NCBI GenBank assembly: GCA_002297965.1
Contig: DBLF01000082.1
Span: 10,428-31,845 of the forward strand
Direction of reading: 5' to 3'
Length of the DNA: 21,418 nt
Source: Candidatus Segatella papionis
GTDB lineage: Bacteria > Bacteroidota > Bacteroidia > Bacteroidales > Bacteroidaceae
Both the position numbers and the translations under genes were made by a program. Position 1 is the first letter of the stretch. Each line of letters begins with the position of its first letter. The notes under the pieces were generated by a model. It was given only the letters and a program-made list of their open reading frames with translations, was not told where the DNA came from and did not search any database. Below, one piece after another: positions 1 to 7,561 of this stretch.

Positions 1-29
1 GATTAACAATTCTAAAAATAAATAACATT

Positions 30-1448
30 ATGGCTGAAGAAAAGAAATATAGAGTAGAATCTGATCTCCTGGGCGAGCTCAAAGTTCCTGCAGATGCACT
101 TTATGGTGTGCAGACACAGCGTGGAATCAATAATTACCACATCTCTCGCAAAACCATGCGAGACAACCCGGACTTCATCATCGCCATAGCTTACGTGAAG
201 CTGGCAGCTATCGAGACCAACCATTCACTCGGTGTCATCAACGATGAAATCTCGGGAGCCATCTCGCAAGCTTGCCGCGAGATCATCGACGGCAAATGGC
301 ACGAGAACTTCCCTATCGATATGGTTCAGGGTGGAGCAGGAACATCTGTCAATATGAACGCCAACGAAGTAATCGCCAACCGCGCCCTTGAAATCTTGGG
401 ACACGAAAAGGGTGATTATCAGTATTGTTCGCCTAACGACCATTGCAACTGCGGACAGAGCACCAACGACGTTTATCCTACATCCATCCGTCTTGCCTTG
501 ATCAGAATGAACTCCCACTTGGTAGGTGCCCTTACGGGACTCATCAGTGCATTCCGCTATAAGGCTGACGAATACGCCGATGTCATCAAGATGGGAAGAA
601 CCCAGTTGCAGGATGCAGTTCCGATGTCTTTCGGACAAGAGTTTAATGCTTACGCCAACAATCTGGAGGAAGAAATCCTCAACCTAGAGCGCAACGTAAA
701 ACTCTTGCATGAAATCAATATGGGCGGAACAGCCATCGGAACGGGTCTGAACGCAGTTCCTGGCTTCGCCAAACTTTGCGCAGCCAACCTCAGTAAACTG
801 ACGGGCGAGAATTTTGAGACCGCCACCGACTTGGTGGAGGCAACCCCAGACACAGGTGCCTACGTGAGCTACTCATCTGCCTTGAAGCGACTGGCTATCA
901 AGCTATCCAAAATTTGCAATGACCTCCGTCTGATGGCTTCTGGTCCTCGCTGTGGTCTGAACGAAATCAATCTTCCTCCGAAGGCACCAGGCTCTTCCAT
1001 CATGCCAGGCAAGGTGAACCCAGTGATTCCAGAAGTTACCAACCAGGTTTGCTTCAAGGTCATCGGCAACGACACGACGGTTAGCTTTGCCGCAGAAGCT
1101 GGCCAGCTAGAGCTGAACGTGATGGAGCCTATCATCACCGAGAGCCTCTTCGAGAGTTTGACATGGATGAAGAACGCCATCGAGACCCTCACCTCAGAAT
1201 GCGTCCTCGGCATCACCGTGAACAAGGAGCGTTGCTACGAGATGGTAAAGAACAGCATCGGCATCGTGACAGCCCTCAACCCTATCATCGGTTACAAGAA
1301 CAGCACCAAGGTTGCCAAGGAAGCTCACGAGACCGGTCGTTCAGTCTATGACATCGTAATAGAGAAGGGACTGATGAGCAAGGAACAGCTAGACAAAGCT
1401 CTCGACCCTAAGGAAATGCTACATTCGCACAAGTTTACCTTGAAATAA
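30..1448 (+). CDS. aspA: Aspartate ammonia-lyase (aspartase)
   Basis: Cytoplasmic enzyme that interconverts L-aspartate with fumarate and ammonia; in anaerobic Bacteroidota it feeds fumarate to the fumarate-reductase/succinate route. The 472-residue length is normal for the family. The fumarase/aspartase signature GSSIMPGKVNPV lies at residues 321-332 and contains the catalytic serine of the mobile loop; a QSTND substrate-binding motif lies at about 143-147. The ATG at 30 follows an A-rich leader typical of the phylum, with no clear Shine-Dalgarno site; the promoter is outside the window. The substrate-binding segment carries three cysteines (133, 139, 141), which I do not recall from enterobacterial AspA. 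Class-II fumarase is the main alternative, but the PKAPGSSIMPGK context reads as aspartase. It stands alone and converges on the AraC-type gene. Confidence 0.9.
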   Translation: MAEEKKYRVESDLLGELKVPADALYGVQTQRGINNYHISRKTMRDNPDFIIAIAYVKLAAIETNHSLGVINDEISGAISQACREIIDGKWHENFPIDMVQGGAGTSVNMNANEVIANRALEILGHEKGDYQYCSPNDHCNCGQSTNDVYPTSIRLALIRMNSHLVGALTGLISAFRYKADEYADVIKMGRTQLQDAVPMSFGQEFNAYANNLEEEILNLERNVKLLHEINMGGTAIGTGLNAVPGFAKLCAANLSKLTGENFETATDLVEATPDTGAYVSYSSALKRLAIKLSKICNDLRLMASGPRCGLNEINLPPKAPGSSIMPGKVNPVIPEVTNQVCFKVIGNDTTVSFAAEAGQLELNVMEPIITESLFESLTWMKNAIETLTSECVLGITVNKERCYEMVKNSIGIVTALNPIIGYKNSTKVAKEAHETGRSVYDIVIEKGLMSKEQLDKALDPKEMLHSHKFTLK

Positions 1449-1486
1449 AATCGGTCTGCAAGACTCGAACAAACATTCCATAATCG

Positions 1487-1504
1487 TGTCAGAGATTTCT
1501 GACA
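1487..1504 (+). terminator. Small hairpin after aspA, possible weak terminator
   Basis: Perfect 7-bp inverted repeat, TGTCAGA (1487-1493) and TCTGACA (1498-1504), with a 4-nt loop, 38 nt after the aspA stop and followed by a moderately T-rich stretch. It could be a first weak terminator or an mRNA 3' stabiliser ahead of the much stronger hairpin at 1525-1576. Confidence 0.35.
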
Positions 1505-1524
1505 AGTCATTTATTTAATAAGAA

Positions 1525-1576
1525 AAAGCCTGTAAGCATCCAACAGTCACTCCTAGACTGTAAGCTTACAGGCTTT
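1525..1576. terminator. Bidirectional terminator between aspA and the AraC-type gene
   Basis: A perfect 13-bp inverted repeat, AAAGCCTGTAAGC (1525-1537) and GCTTACAGGCTTT (1564-1576), encloses a second 6-bp stem, ACAGTC/GACTGT, so the whole element folds as a long interrupted hairpin. On the minus strand it is followed by TTTTTCTT, a good T-tract, so it best serves the AraC-type gene ending at 1617. On the plus strand it can also stop aspA transcription. Confidence 0.8.
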
Positions 1577-1616
1577 ATACTATTCCATTGATTAAGACAA
1601 GCCATCTCCTGCGTCC

Positions 1617-2474
1617 TCATTGATTGCGATAAGCCAATGGGGGCATTCCCGAGCGAAGCTTGAAGAAATTGGTCATTGCACTCTGGTCGTTGAAATGAAG
1701 ATAGTCGGCAATCTCTCCCATCGTCATGTCTGTCTGCTTGAGGAGATTACAAATTTCCTTGTAAAGCAACGAGGTGATATGATCATTGACCGTTGTGCCC
1801 GATATTTCCTTAACCATCCTGGACAAATAAGCGGACGAGACATTGAGCTTATCGGCATAAAAGCGAATCTGCCTTTCCGCCTTGAAATTCCGATAAAGCA
1901 AATGAAGGAATATCTCGTACACATTCTTCTTGTGCCGCAAATCGTGTGTCACGGTGATGTTGTCGTATGGCAACTCTGCCACCAAAAGCTTCAGTACATT
2001 CACCATCGACTGCATCATCTCCACCTTATTAATATGCTGATGGCGAACAATATCGCGTATAATATGGAAGATTCCGAGAGCAGCTTTCATCTTGTCTTCC
2101 GTCAAAGAGAACACCACATCATGGGCAATCTCCTCATCCACGAAGACACATTCAGCCTCAAAATCTTCCGACATTTCTGAAAAAGCATAGATATGTTTGG
2201 GCGACACGACAAGCAAATGGTTAGCCGACAAGATTCGCTTAGCTCCCGCATTACCCATTCCCTTTGTATCAGCCTGCTGGAGCACTTCCATCTGAATACT
2301 GCCATTGGTCACCAACATCAATTTAGTAAAAAGCGTTCGCTCACCAGCCATCTCTGTCAATGCCTTTTCTTGCAAATCATCTAGATGGAGATAGCCCGCA
2401 TAAGCCCCAAAGAGGTCATTCAGTTGGTGCTGGACGGCAAATTCCTTTAAGTTATAGAGTTGTTGTTGTCTCAT
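1617..2474 (-). CDS. AraC-family transcriptional regulator
   Basis: Cytoplasmic DNA-binding regulator of 285 residues. The C-terminal third carries the two helix-turn-helix units of the AraC/XylS family (about 202-223, containing ADKLNVSSAYLSRMVKE, and 251-272, containing MGEIADYLHFNDQSAMTNFFK), followed by the usual GMPPLAYR end. The N-terminal about 170 residues resemble the cupin-like sensing domain of family members that bind small ligands, but I recognise no specific ligand. I chose the ATG at 2474; the frame extends to a GTG at 2489, which has no better ribosome-binding context. A good Bacteroidota promoter lies at 2543-2574. No target is apparent: aspA converges on it and the tRNA lies upstream, so it may act elsewhere. 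Confidence 0.85.
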   Translation of the reverse strand: MRQQQLYNLKEFAVQHQLNDLFGAYAGYLHLDDLQEKALTEMAGERTLFTKLMLVTNGSIQMEVLQQADTKGMGNAGAKRILSANHLLVVSPKHIYAFSEMSEDFEAECVFVDEEIAHDVVFSLTEDKMKAALGIFHIIRDIVRHQHINKVEMMQSMVNVLKLLVAELPYDNITVTHDLRHKKNVYEIFLHLLYRNFKAERQIRFYADKLNVSSAYLSRMVKEISGTTVNDHITSLLYKEICNLLKQTDMTMGEIADYLHFNDQSAMTNFFKLRSGMPPLAYRNQ

Positions 2475-2542
2475 TTCTATTATTATCACTAAATTTTATC
2501 TCGTTTCTCGTTACTGCATTTCTTGCATTACTGTTTTGGGCG

Positions 2543-2574
2543 CAAAAATACAATTTTATTTTGATAACTACAAG
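2543..2574 (-). promoter_or_regulatory. Bacteroidota promoter for the AraC-type gene
   Basis: On the minus strand the -7 element TATTTTTG (2543-2550) fits TAnnTTTG, and a CTTG -33 element (2571-2574) is separated from it by a 20-nt spacer counted to TTG. The predicted start near 2536 gives a leader of roughly 60 nt. Confidence 0.6.
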
Positions 2575-2617
2575 AAAAATAGGCAGAAAATATTTCAAAA
2601 CTTACAGATAGAAGAGA

Positions 2618-2739
2618 TTATACACAGATTTTATTCTTATCAAAACCGCCAAGAAAACAAGCAATTAGTAAAGTTATCAACACTTACCCACAATACTGTG
2701 GATAACTTAATCAACACAAATGTACATAAATGTGGAAAA
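2618..2739. other. Cluster of DnaA-box-like 9-mers (candidate oriC)
   Basis: Consensus DnaA box TTATNCACA, read on both strands. TTATACACA (2618-2626) and TGTGGATAA (2697-2705) match exactly. TTATCAACA (2674-2682), TTACCCACA (2684-2692) and TGTGGAAAA (2731-2739) each differ at one base from TTATCCACA or its complement; TTATCAAAA (2637-2645) differs at two. The middle boxes form an imperfect inverted repeat bounded by GTTATC (2673-2678) and GATAAC (2701-2706). AT-rich DNA lies to the left. In Bacteroidota oriC is often not next to dnaA, so this could be the origin; it could also be a DnaA-controlled regulatory region. Confidence 0.5.
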
Positions 2740-2751
2740 GTTTGGAGCATA

Positions 2752-2784
2752 AAAAAGACACTAACTAAAAGTTAGTGTCTTTTT
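2752..2784. terminator. Terminator of the tRNA (bidirectional)
   Basis: Perfect 15-bp stem, AAAAAGACACTAACT (2752-2766) and AGTTAGTGTCTTTTT (2770-2784), with a 3-nt loop. It follows the tRNA 3' end by a few nucleotides on the minus strand, and its A/T ends supply a U-tract in either direction. Confidence 0.85.
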
Positions 2785-2787
2785 AAG

Positions 2788-2861
2788 TAGCGGGGGTGGG
2801 ACCCGAACCCACGACCTCCGGATTATGAATCCGACGCTCTAACCAGCTGAGCTATCCCGCC
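2788..2861 (-). tRNA. tRNA-Met (anticodon CAT), elongator type
   Basis: A 74-nt cloverleaf can be drawn on the minus strand: acceptor GGCGGGA with CCCCGCT plus discriminator A73, D-stem GCTC/GAGC, anticodon stem TCGGA/TCCGG around loop TTCATAA (anticodon CAT), T-stem GTGGG/CCCAC around TTCGGGT. CCA is not encoded. The anticodon stem lacks the three G-C pairs of initiators, so this is elongator tRNA-Met, or possibly the CAT-anticodon tRNA-Ile that TilS modifies. The acceptor stem shows a G1-U72 wobble and an A7/C66 mismatch. It has its own promoter (2895-2926) and terminator (2752-2784). Confidence 0.9.
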
Positions 2862-2894
2862 ATCCTTTTACAAGTCATTTCTGAATTGCGGGTG

Positions 2895-2926
2895 CAAAGG
2901 TACAACAATATTTTGATTCCACCAAA
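2895..2926 (-). promoter_or_regulatory. Strong Bacteroidota promoter for the tRNA
   Basis: On the minus strand, TTTG (-33; 2923-2926), a 20-nt spacer and TACCTTTG (-7; 2895-2902) match the phylum consensus exactly. The predicted start near 2888 lies about 27 nt before the mature tRNA 5' end. Confidence 0.75.
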
Positions 2927-3047
2927 TTTTTCAGAAGAAAATTTCAAAAAAAATATTTTTTTCTGTTTTTTCCCCCTCAATGAGTTCCCATCACACCTAT
3001 TATATAATAAAAAAAGCGAAAAATAAAGATTTTCTGATTTTTTTGTG

Positions 3048-3055
3048 TAACTTTG
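3048..3055 (+). promoter_or_regulatory. Putative -7 element for the LptG-like gene and ribBA
   Basis: TAACTTTG fits TAnnTTTG. The -33 region about 20 nt upstream (around 3024-3028) is A-rich and not consensus, so the promoter may be weak or activated. The predicted start is near 3062, just before the hairpin at 3068-3106. Confidence 0.5.
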
Positions 3056-3067
3056 CACGCTGAAACT

Positions 3068-3106
3068 GTTAATGCCCGTCGCAAAAAAGCGAGAAGGGCA
3101 GCTAAC
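3068..3106 (+). promoter_or_regulatory. Folded 5' leader of the LptG-like gene
   Basis: Nested complementary segments: GTTA (3068-3071) with TAAC (3103-3106), TGCCC (3073-3077) with GGGCA (3096-3100), and TCGC (3079-3082) with GCGA (3089-3092), around an A6 loop. The fold would form at the extreme 5' end of the predicted transcript and includes the upstream in-frame ATG at 3072. Confidence 0.45.
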
Positions 3107-3119
3107 TATAACAAAAGAA

Positions 3120-5009
3120 ATGCTTAGAATTAAGAAATTAGACATATTTATAGCCAAACAATTTGGACTTCTCTTCATGGGAACCTTCTTCATCTGCCAA
3201 TTTGTACTGATGATGCAGTTCCTTTGGCGATACATCGACGACCTCATCGGCAAGGGTATCTCTATGGACGTGATGGCACAGTTCTTCTGGTACATGGGCT
3301 TGATGCTCGTGCCACAAGCCCTGCCACTCGCCATCCTGCTGTCCTCGCTGATGACATTCGGCAACCTAGGAGAGAGCTCGGAGCTTACAGCCATCAAGGC
3401 AGCTGGTATCTCGCTGATGCAAGCATTCCGTTCGCTCATCGCCATCACCGTCATCATTATGTTTGGCTCATTCTATTTCCAAAACAACATCGGGCCTAGC
3501 TCCAATCAAAAAATGGGGCAACTCCTCCTATCCATGAAACAAAAGAGCCCGGAACTGGAAATCCCTGAAGGAATCTTCTATGACGGCATTCCAAACTGCA
3601 ACCTCTACGTTCAGAAGAAAGACCTTAAGACAGGCAAGCTGTACGGCATCATGATTTATCGCATGACCGACAGCTACGAAGACGCAGCCATCATCCTTGC
3701 CGACTCCGGCATGCTGCAAAGCACAGCCGAGAAGAAGCACCTTGTACTCAACCTATACAGTGGCGAATGGTTTGAGAACATGAAAAGCAATGAGCTGGGC
3801 AGCAGCGCAGCCGTTCCATACAGAAGAGAGACTTTCATCTCCAAGAAGATTGTCCTCGACTTTGATGGAGGATTCAACCTGGCCGACGAAGCTTCGCTTT
3901 CTAACAACGCAAAAGGCAAGAGTCTTTCTAAGTTGTTCCACGACAAAGACTCCATCAATGCCGTATATGACTCGGTGGGCAGGAATTACCTATCCGAAGC
4001 CAACGCGAGATTCTACAACATCGCCAAGGTAAGCAAGGCTGACTCATTAAAGGAAATCAAGAAGGGAGAATCGGAGAATTTCGACACATTGTACAATAAG
4101 CTGTCAAACGAGAACAAGTTGAGGGTACTCAACGATGCCCAGATGACAGTACAACAAGAGCTGACAGACCTCGACTTCAAGGCTATGGTTACCCATGACG
4201 CAGACTATATCATCAGGCAGCACGACATAGAAGCCATCAAGAAGTTCACTCTGGCTCTATCGTGCCTGATATTCTTCTTCATCGGAGCGCCATTGGGCGC
4301 CATCATCAGGAAAGGCGGCTTGGGCTTCCCTGTGGTCATCTCTGTGATCGTGTTCATCATCTTCTACATATTGGACAACACGGGATACAGAATGTCGAGA
4401 CAAGGAACGTGGGCAATTTGGTTTGGTCAAGGACTGGCTCCTGCCGTTCTTACGCCAATAGCCATATTCGTAACCTACAAGGCTACCAACGACTCAACGG
4501 TATTCAACATGGATATGTACAAGACATTCTTCATGAAACTACTGGGACTTCGCATCAAGCGCCACATCTTTGGCAAGGAGGTAATCATAGAAGACCCTAA
4601 ATATGCAGAGGACGCTCAGAAGCTAGAACAGTTGAGCAACGACATCTCTATATATAATAAGGTACACGAGCTGAAGAAGTTGCCAAACTTCATCAATGTG
4701 TTCTTCAAATATCAACCAGACCACGAAATAGAACGCATCAACGAAGAACTCGAAAACGTGATAGAAGACTTGAGCAACACCAAGGACAAAGTGATTCTTC
4801 ACAGCCTGAACCTCTACCCTGTCCTTTCCACAAAGGCTCACACACGTCCATTCGAGAGAAAATGGCTCAACATTGTAGCTGCCTGCATCGTGCCCGTGGG
4901 AATCGTTCTCTACCTGAGGATGTGGCGATTTAGACTACGCCTCTACCGTGACCTACGAGTCATCAGACAGAGCAATGCAAACATCATCAATCAGATAAAA
5001 GAAATGTAA
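3120..5009 (+). CDS. LptF/LptG (YjgP/YjgQ) family permease
   Basis: Inner-membrane permease subunit of the Lpt pathway, which with LptB extracts lipopolysaccharide for transport to the outer membrane. From the ATG at 3120 (629 residues): three N-terminal membrane segments (about 17-36, 52-76, 103-121), a long periplasmic beta-rich region (about 122-370), three more membrane segments (about 375-395, 398-420, 430-455), then a 170-residue extension with a charged helical stretch and a last membrane segment (about 580-600). I prefer 3120 (MLRIKKLDIFIAKQFG) because this is where family similarity begins; the in-frame ATG at 3072 lies within a predicted hairpin and would add 16 polar residues. The C-terminal extension is absent from E. 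coli LptF/LptG. Whether it is LptF or LptG cannot be told from this window. ribBA follows after 24 nt and is probably cotranscribed. Confidence 0.82.
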   Translation: MLRIKKLDIFIAKQFGLLFMGTFFICQFVLMMQFLWRYIDDLIGKGISMDVMAQFFWYMGLMLVPQALPLAILLSSLMTFGNLGESSELTAIKAAGISLMQAFRSLIAITVIIMFGSFYFQNNIGPSSNQKMGQLLLSMKQKSPELEIPEGIFYDGIPNCNLYVQKKDLKTGKLYGIMIYRMTDSYEDAAIILADSGMLQSTAEKKHLVLNLYSGEWFENMKSNELGSSAAVPYRRETFISKKIVLDFDGGFNLADEASLSNNAKGKSLSKLFHDKDSINAVYDSVGRNYLSEANARFYNIAKVSKADSLKEIKKGESENFDTLYNKLSNENKLRVLNDAQMTVQQELTDLDFKAMVTHDADYIIRQHDIEAIKKFTLALSCLIFFFIGAPLGAIIRKGGLGFPVVISVIVFIIFYILDNTGYRMSRQGTWAIWFGQGLAPAVLTPIAIFVTYKATNDSTVFNMDMYKTFFMKLLGLRIKRHIFGKEVIIEDPKYAEDAQKLEQLSNDISIYNKVHELKKLPNFINVFFKYQPDHEIERINEELENVIEDLSNTKDKVILHSLNLYPVLSTKAHTRPFERKWLNIVAACIVPVGIVLYLRMWRFRLRLYRDLRVIRQSNANIINQIKEM

Positions 5010-5033
5010 CTATTATAAAAAGTATCATAACAC

Positions 5034-6245
5034 ATGGCAGATATCAAACTAAATAGCATCGAAGATGCTGTGAAAGATTTTCAGGAAGGAAAGTTTGTCA
5101 TCGTAGTAGATGACGAAGACCGCGAGAACGAAGGCGACCTCATCATCGCCGCAGAAAAGATAACCCCAGAAAAGGTGAACTTTATGCTCAAAAACGCAAG
5201 AGGTGTACTCTGCGCCCCTATCACGCTGAGCCGATGTGACGAACTGGACTTGCCACACCAGGTGTCAGAGAACACCTCCGTCCTGGGAACACCTTTCACC
5301 ATTACCGTAGATAAATTGGAAGGATGTACTACTGGCGTTTCTGCCCACGACCGTGCCGAAACCATCAAAGCTTTAGCCGACCCAGCATCCACCCCACAAA
5401 CATTCGGCCGCCCAGGACACATCAATCCACTCTACGCACAAGACAACGGTGTGTTAAGAAGAAGCGGACACACAGAGGCAGCCATCGACCTCTGCAAGAT
5501 GGCAGGTCTCTACCCAGCAGGTGCACTGATGGAAATCATGAACGAAGACGGCACCATGGCTCGCCTACCGCAACTAATGGAAATGGCGAAAGAATGGAAC
5601 ATCAAGATCATCTCTATCAAGGACATGATCAAGTACCGTCTCAAGAAAGAGTCCCTCATCGAAGTAGGCGAAGAGGTAGATATGCCAACCGAATATGGTC
5701 ACTTCCGCCTCATTCCTTTCCGCCAGTCAAGTAATGGTTTGGAGCACATGGCTCTCATCAAGGGCGAATGGAATGAAGACGAGCCAATCCTAGTACGTGT
5801 ACACTCATCATGCGCCACAGGCGACATTCTGGGCAGCAAGCGATGCGATTGCGGGCAGCAACTGCACAAGGCAATGCAAGCCATAGAGGAAGCTGGCAAA
5901 GGCGTGGTAATCTATATGCAACAGGAAGGTAGAGGAATAGGGCTGATGAACAAGATTGCCGCCTACAAGTTGCAGGAAGAAGGCTACGACACCGTTGACG
6001 CCAACACGCACCTCGGCTTCAAGCCAGATGAGCGCGACTATGGTTGCGGCGCACAAATGCTTCGCCACCTAGGTGTACACAAGATGCGCTTGCTCACCAA
6101 CAACCCCGTAAAGCGCGTCGGACTGGAGGCATACGGACTCGAAATTGTAGAGAACGTACCAATAGAAGTAACCCCAAACAAGTATAACGAACGTTATCTC
6201 AAGACCAAGAGAGACCGCATGGGGCACACTTTACACCTCGGATAA
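5034..6245 (+). CDS. ribBA: Bifunctional DHBP synthase / GTP cyclohydrolase II
   Basis: Cytoplasmic enzyme catalysing both entry steps of riboflavin synthesis: ribulose-5-phosphate to 3,4-dihydroxy-2-butanone 4-phosphate (N-terminal RibB domain, about 1-205) and GTP opening to the pyrimidine precursor (C-terminal RibA domain, about 206-403). RibB residues are visible in DDEDRENEGDL (26-36) and SGHTEAAIDL (144-153). RibA shows the zinc cysteines C260, C271 and C273, the QQEGRGIGL motif (296-304) and NNPVKR (356-361). All appear intact, so both activities are expected. 403 residues is the usual fused length. The ATG at 5034 lies 24 nt after the LptG-like stop; I saw no FMN riboswitch in that gap, as expected for an internal operon gene. 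Confidence 0.95.
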   Translation: MADIKLNSIEDAVKDFQEGKFVIVVDDEDRENEGDLIIAAEKITPEKVNFMLKNARGVLCAPITLSRCDELDLPHQVSENTSVLGTPFTITVDKLEGCTTGVSAHDRAETIKALADPASTPQTFGRPGHINPLYAQDNGVLRRSGHTEAAIDLCKMAGLYPAGALMEIMNEDGTMARLPQLMEMAKEWNIKIISIKDMIKYRLKKESLIEVGEEVDMPTEYGHFRLIPFRQSSNGLEHMALIKGEWNEDEPILVRVHSSCATGDILGSKRCDCGQQLHKAMQAIEEAGKGVVIYMQQEGRGIGLMNKIAAYKLQEEGYDTVDANTHLGFKPDERDYGCGAQMLRHLGVHKMRLLTNNPVKRVGLEAYGLEIVENVPIEVTPNKYNERYLKTKRDRMGHTLHLG

Positions 6246-6320
6246 TGTAAATTATGTTATTATTTTGCTTCAACAGCAGAAATAATGACCGATTTTCTTC
6301 CGAAAAAGAAATAATTTGCT

Positions 6321-6328
6321 TAATTTTG
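6321..6328 (+). promoter_or_regulatory. Putative -7 element for the aspartate aminotransferase
   Basis: TAATTTTG fits TAnnTTTG, 30 nt before the start codon. The -33 region (about 6296-6300, TCTTC) matches poorly. It suggests the aminotransferase is transcribed separately from ribBA. Confidence 0.5.
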
Positions 6329-6358
6329 CACACGAATAATTAACAAGAAAAAAGAATT

Positions 6359-7552
6359 ATGGCACAATTATCTGATCGTCTTAACAGATTGGCACCTTCA
6401 GCAACGCTGGCGATGTCACAGAAGAGTAGTGAAATGAAAGCTCAGGGTATCGATGTTATCAACATGAGCGTAGGTGAACCAGACTTCAACACTCCAGACA
6501 ACATCAAGGAGGCTGCGAAGAAGGCTATCGACGAGAATTACTCGCGTTACTCACCTGTTCCTGGTTATCCAGACTTACGAAAAGCTATTGTTGCCAAATT
6601 GAAAAATGAGAACGGACTTGACTACACAGTCAACGAAGTGATTGTTGGTACAGGTGGCAAGCAATGCGTCTGCAACGCAGTATTGGCACTCGTCAATCCA
6701 GGCGACGAAGTCATCATCCCTGCTCCATACTGGGTAAGCTATCCACAGATGGTAAAATTGGCAGGTGGTGTACCAGTCATCGTAAACGCTGGTTTCGATC
6801 AAGACTTCAAGATGACAGCCGAGCAGCTCGAAAATGCCATTACCGACAAGACCAAGATGCTCATCCTCTGCTCACCAAGCAACCCTACAGGTAGCGTATA
6901 TTCTAAAGAAGAATTGGCAGCATTGGCAGCAGTTCTCAAGAAACATCCAGAAGTATTCGTGTTGGCAGATGAAATCTACGAGCACATCAACTATATTGGC
7001 AAGCATCACAGCATCGCTCAGGAGCCTGGCATGAAGGAGCAGGTAATCATCGCCAACGGCGTGTCAAAGGCATACGCCATGACAGGATGGAGAATTGGCT
7101 TCTTGGCAGGACCAGAGTGGATTATCAAAGGCTGTAACAAGTTGCAAGGTCAATACACCAGCGGCACATGCTCAATCAGCCAGAAAGCTGCCGAGGCAGC
7201 ATATACACTCGACCAAAGTGCCGTGGAAGAAATGCGTCAGGCATTTGAGCGTCGTCGCAACTTGATAGTCAAACTCGCTAAGGAAGTTCCGGGCTTGGAG
7301 GTCAACATGCCACAAGGAGCATTCTATCTGTTCCCTAAGTGCAACAGCTACTTCGGCAAGAGCAATGGCGAGAAGACCATCAACAACTCTACCGACTTCG
7401 CTATGTATCTCTTGGAGGAAGCACACGTAGCAACAGTAGGTGGCGATGCATTCGGCGATCCAGACTGCTTCCGCATGAGCTATGCTACCAGCGACGAGAA
7501 CATCGTGGAAGCAATCCGCCGCATCAAAGAAGCATTGAGCAAATTGAAATAA
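6359..7552 (+). CDS. Aspartate aminotransferase, class I PLP enzyme
   Basis: Cytoplasmic pyridoxal-phosphate enzyme that exchanges amino groups between aspartate/oxaloacetate and glutamate/2-oxoglutarate. Fold-type I landmarks are present: a glycine-rich phosphate contact (GTGGK, about 97-101), SNPTG (174-178), D204 in LADEIY for the pyridine nitrogen, and the Schiff-base lysine K237 in SKAYAMTGWRIGF with R245 binding phosphate. 397 residues matches the subgroup-Ib enzymes common in Bacteroidota. Subgroup-Ib proteins can also take prephenate or other substrates, so the exact specificity is inferred. It has its own putative promoter at 6321-6328 and is followed by hairpins at 7562-7632. Confidence 0.88.
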   Translation: MAQLSDRLNRLAPSATLAMSQKSSEMKAQGIDVINMSVGEPDFNTPDNIKEAAKKAIDENYSRYSPVPGYPDLRKAIVAKLKNENGLDYTVNEVIVGTGGKQCVCNAVLALVNPGDEVIIPAPYWVSYPQMVKLAGGVPVIVNAGFDQDFKMTAEQLENAITDKTKMLILCSPSNPTGSVYSKEELAALAAVLKKHPEVFVLADEIYEHINYIGKHHSIAQEPGMKEQVIIANGVSKAYAMTGWRIGFLAGPEWIIKGCNKLQGQYTSGTCSISQKAAEAAYTLDQSAVEEMRQAFERRRNLIVKLAKEVPGLEVNMPQGAFYLFPKCNSYFGKSNGEKTINNSTDFAMYLLEEAHVATVGGDAFGDPDCFRMSYATSDENIVEAIRRIKEALSKLK

Positions 7553-7561
7553 ATACAGCCC

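Larger units (their letters stand above)
2475..2787. other. Gene-free AT-rich interval between the AraC-type gene and the tRNA
   Basis: About 310 nt without a credible gene. From left to right it holds the leader and promoter of the AraC-type gene, an AT-rich block at about 2551-2617, a cluster of DnaA-box-like 9-mers (2618-2739) and the tRNA terminator (2752-2784). The short open frames crossing it have no start context or family resemblance. Confidence 0.7.

Noticed and set aside
2475..2489. Upstream GTG start for the AraC-type gene
   Set aside because: It adds only five residues (VIIIE) and has no better ribosome-binding context than the ATG at 2474.
3072..3119. Upstream ATG start for the LptG-like permease
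   Set aside because: It lies inside a predicted hairpin about 10 nt from the probable transcription start and would add a polar 16-residue tail; family-like sequence starts at the ATG at 3120. Not fully excluded.
5010..5033. FMN riboswitch before ribBA
   Set aside because: The gap is only 24 nt, far too short for the aptamer, and ribBA appears to be the second gene of an operon.
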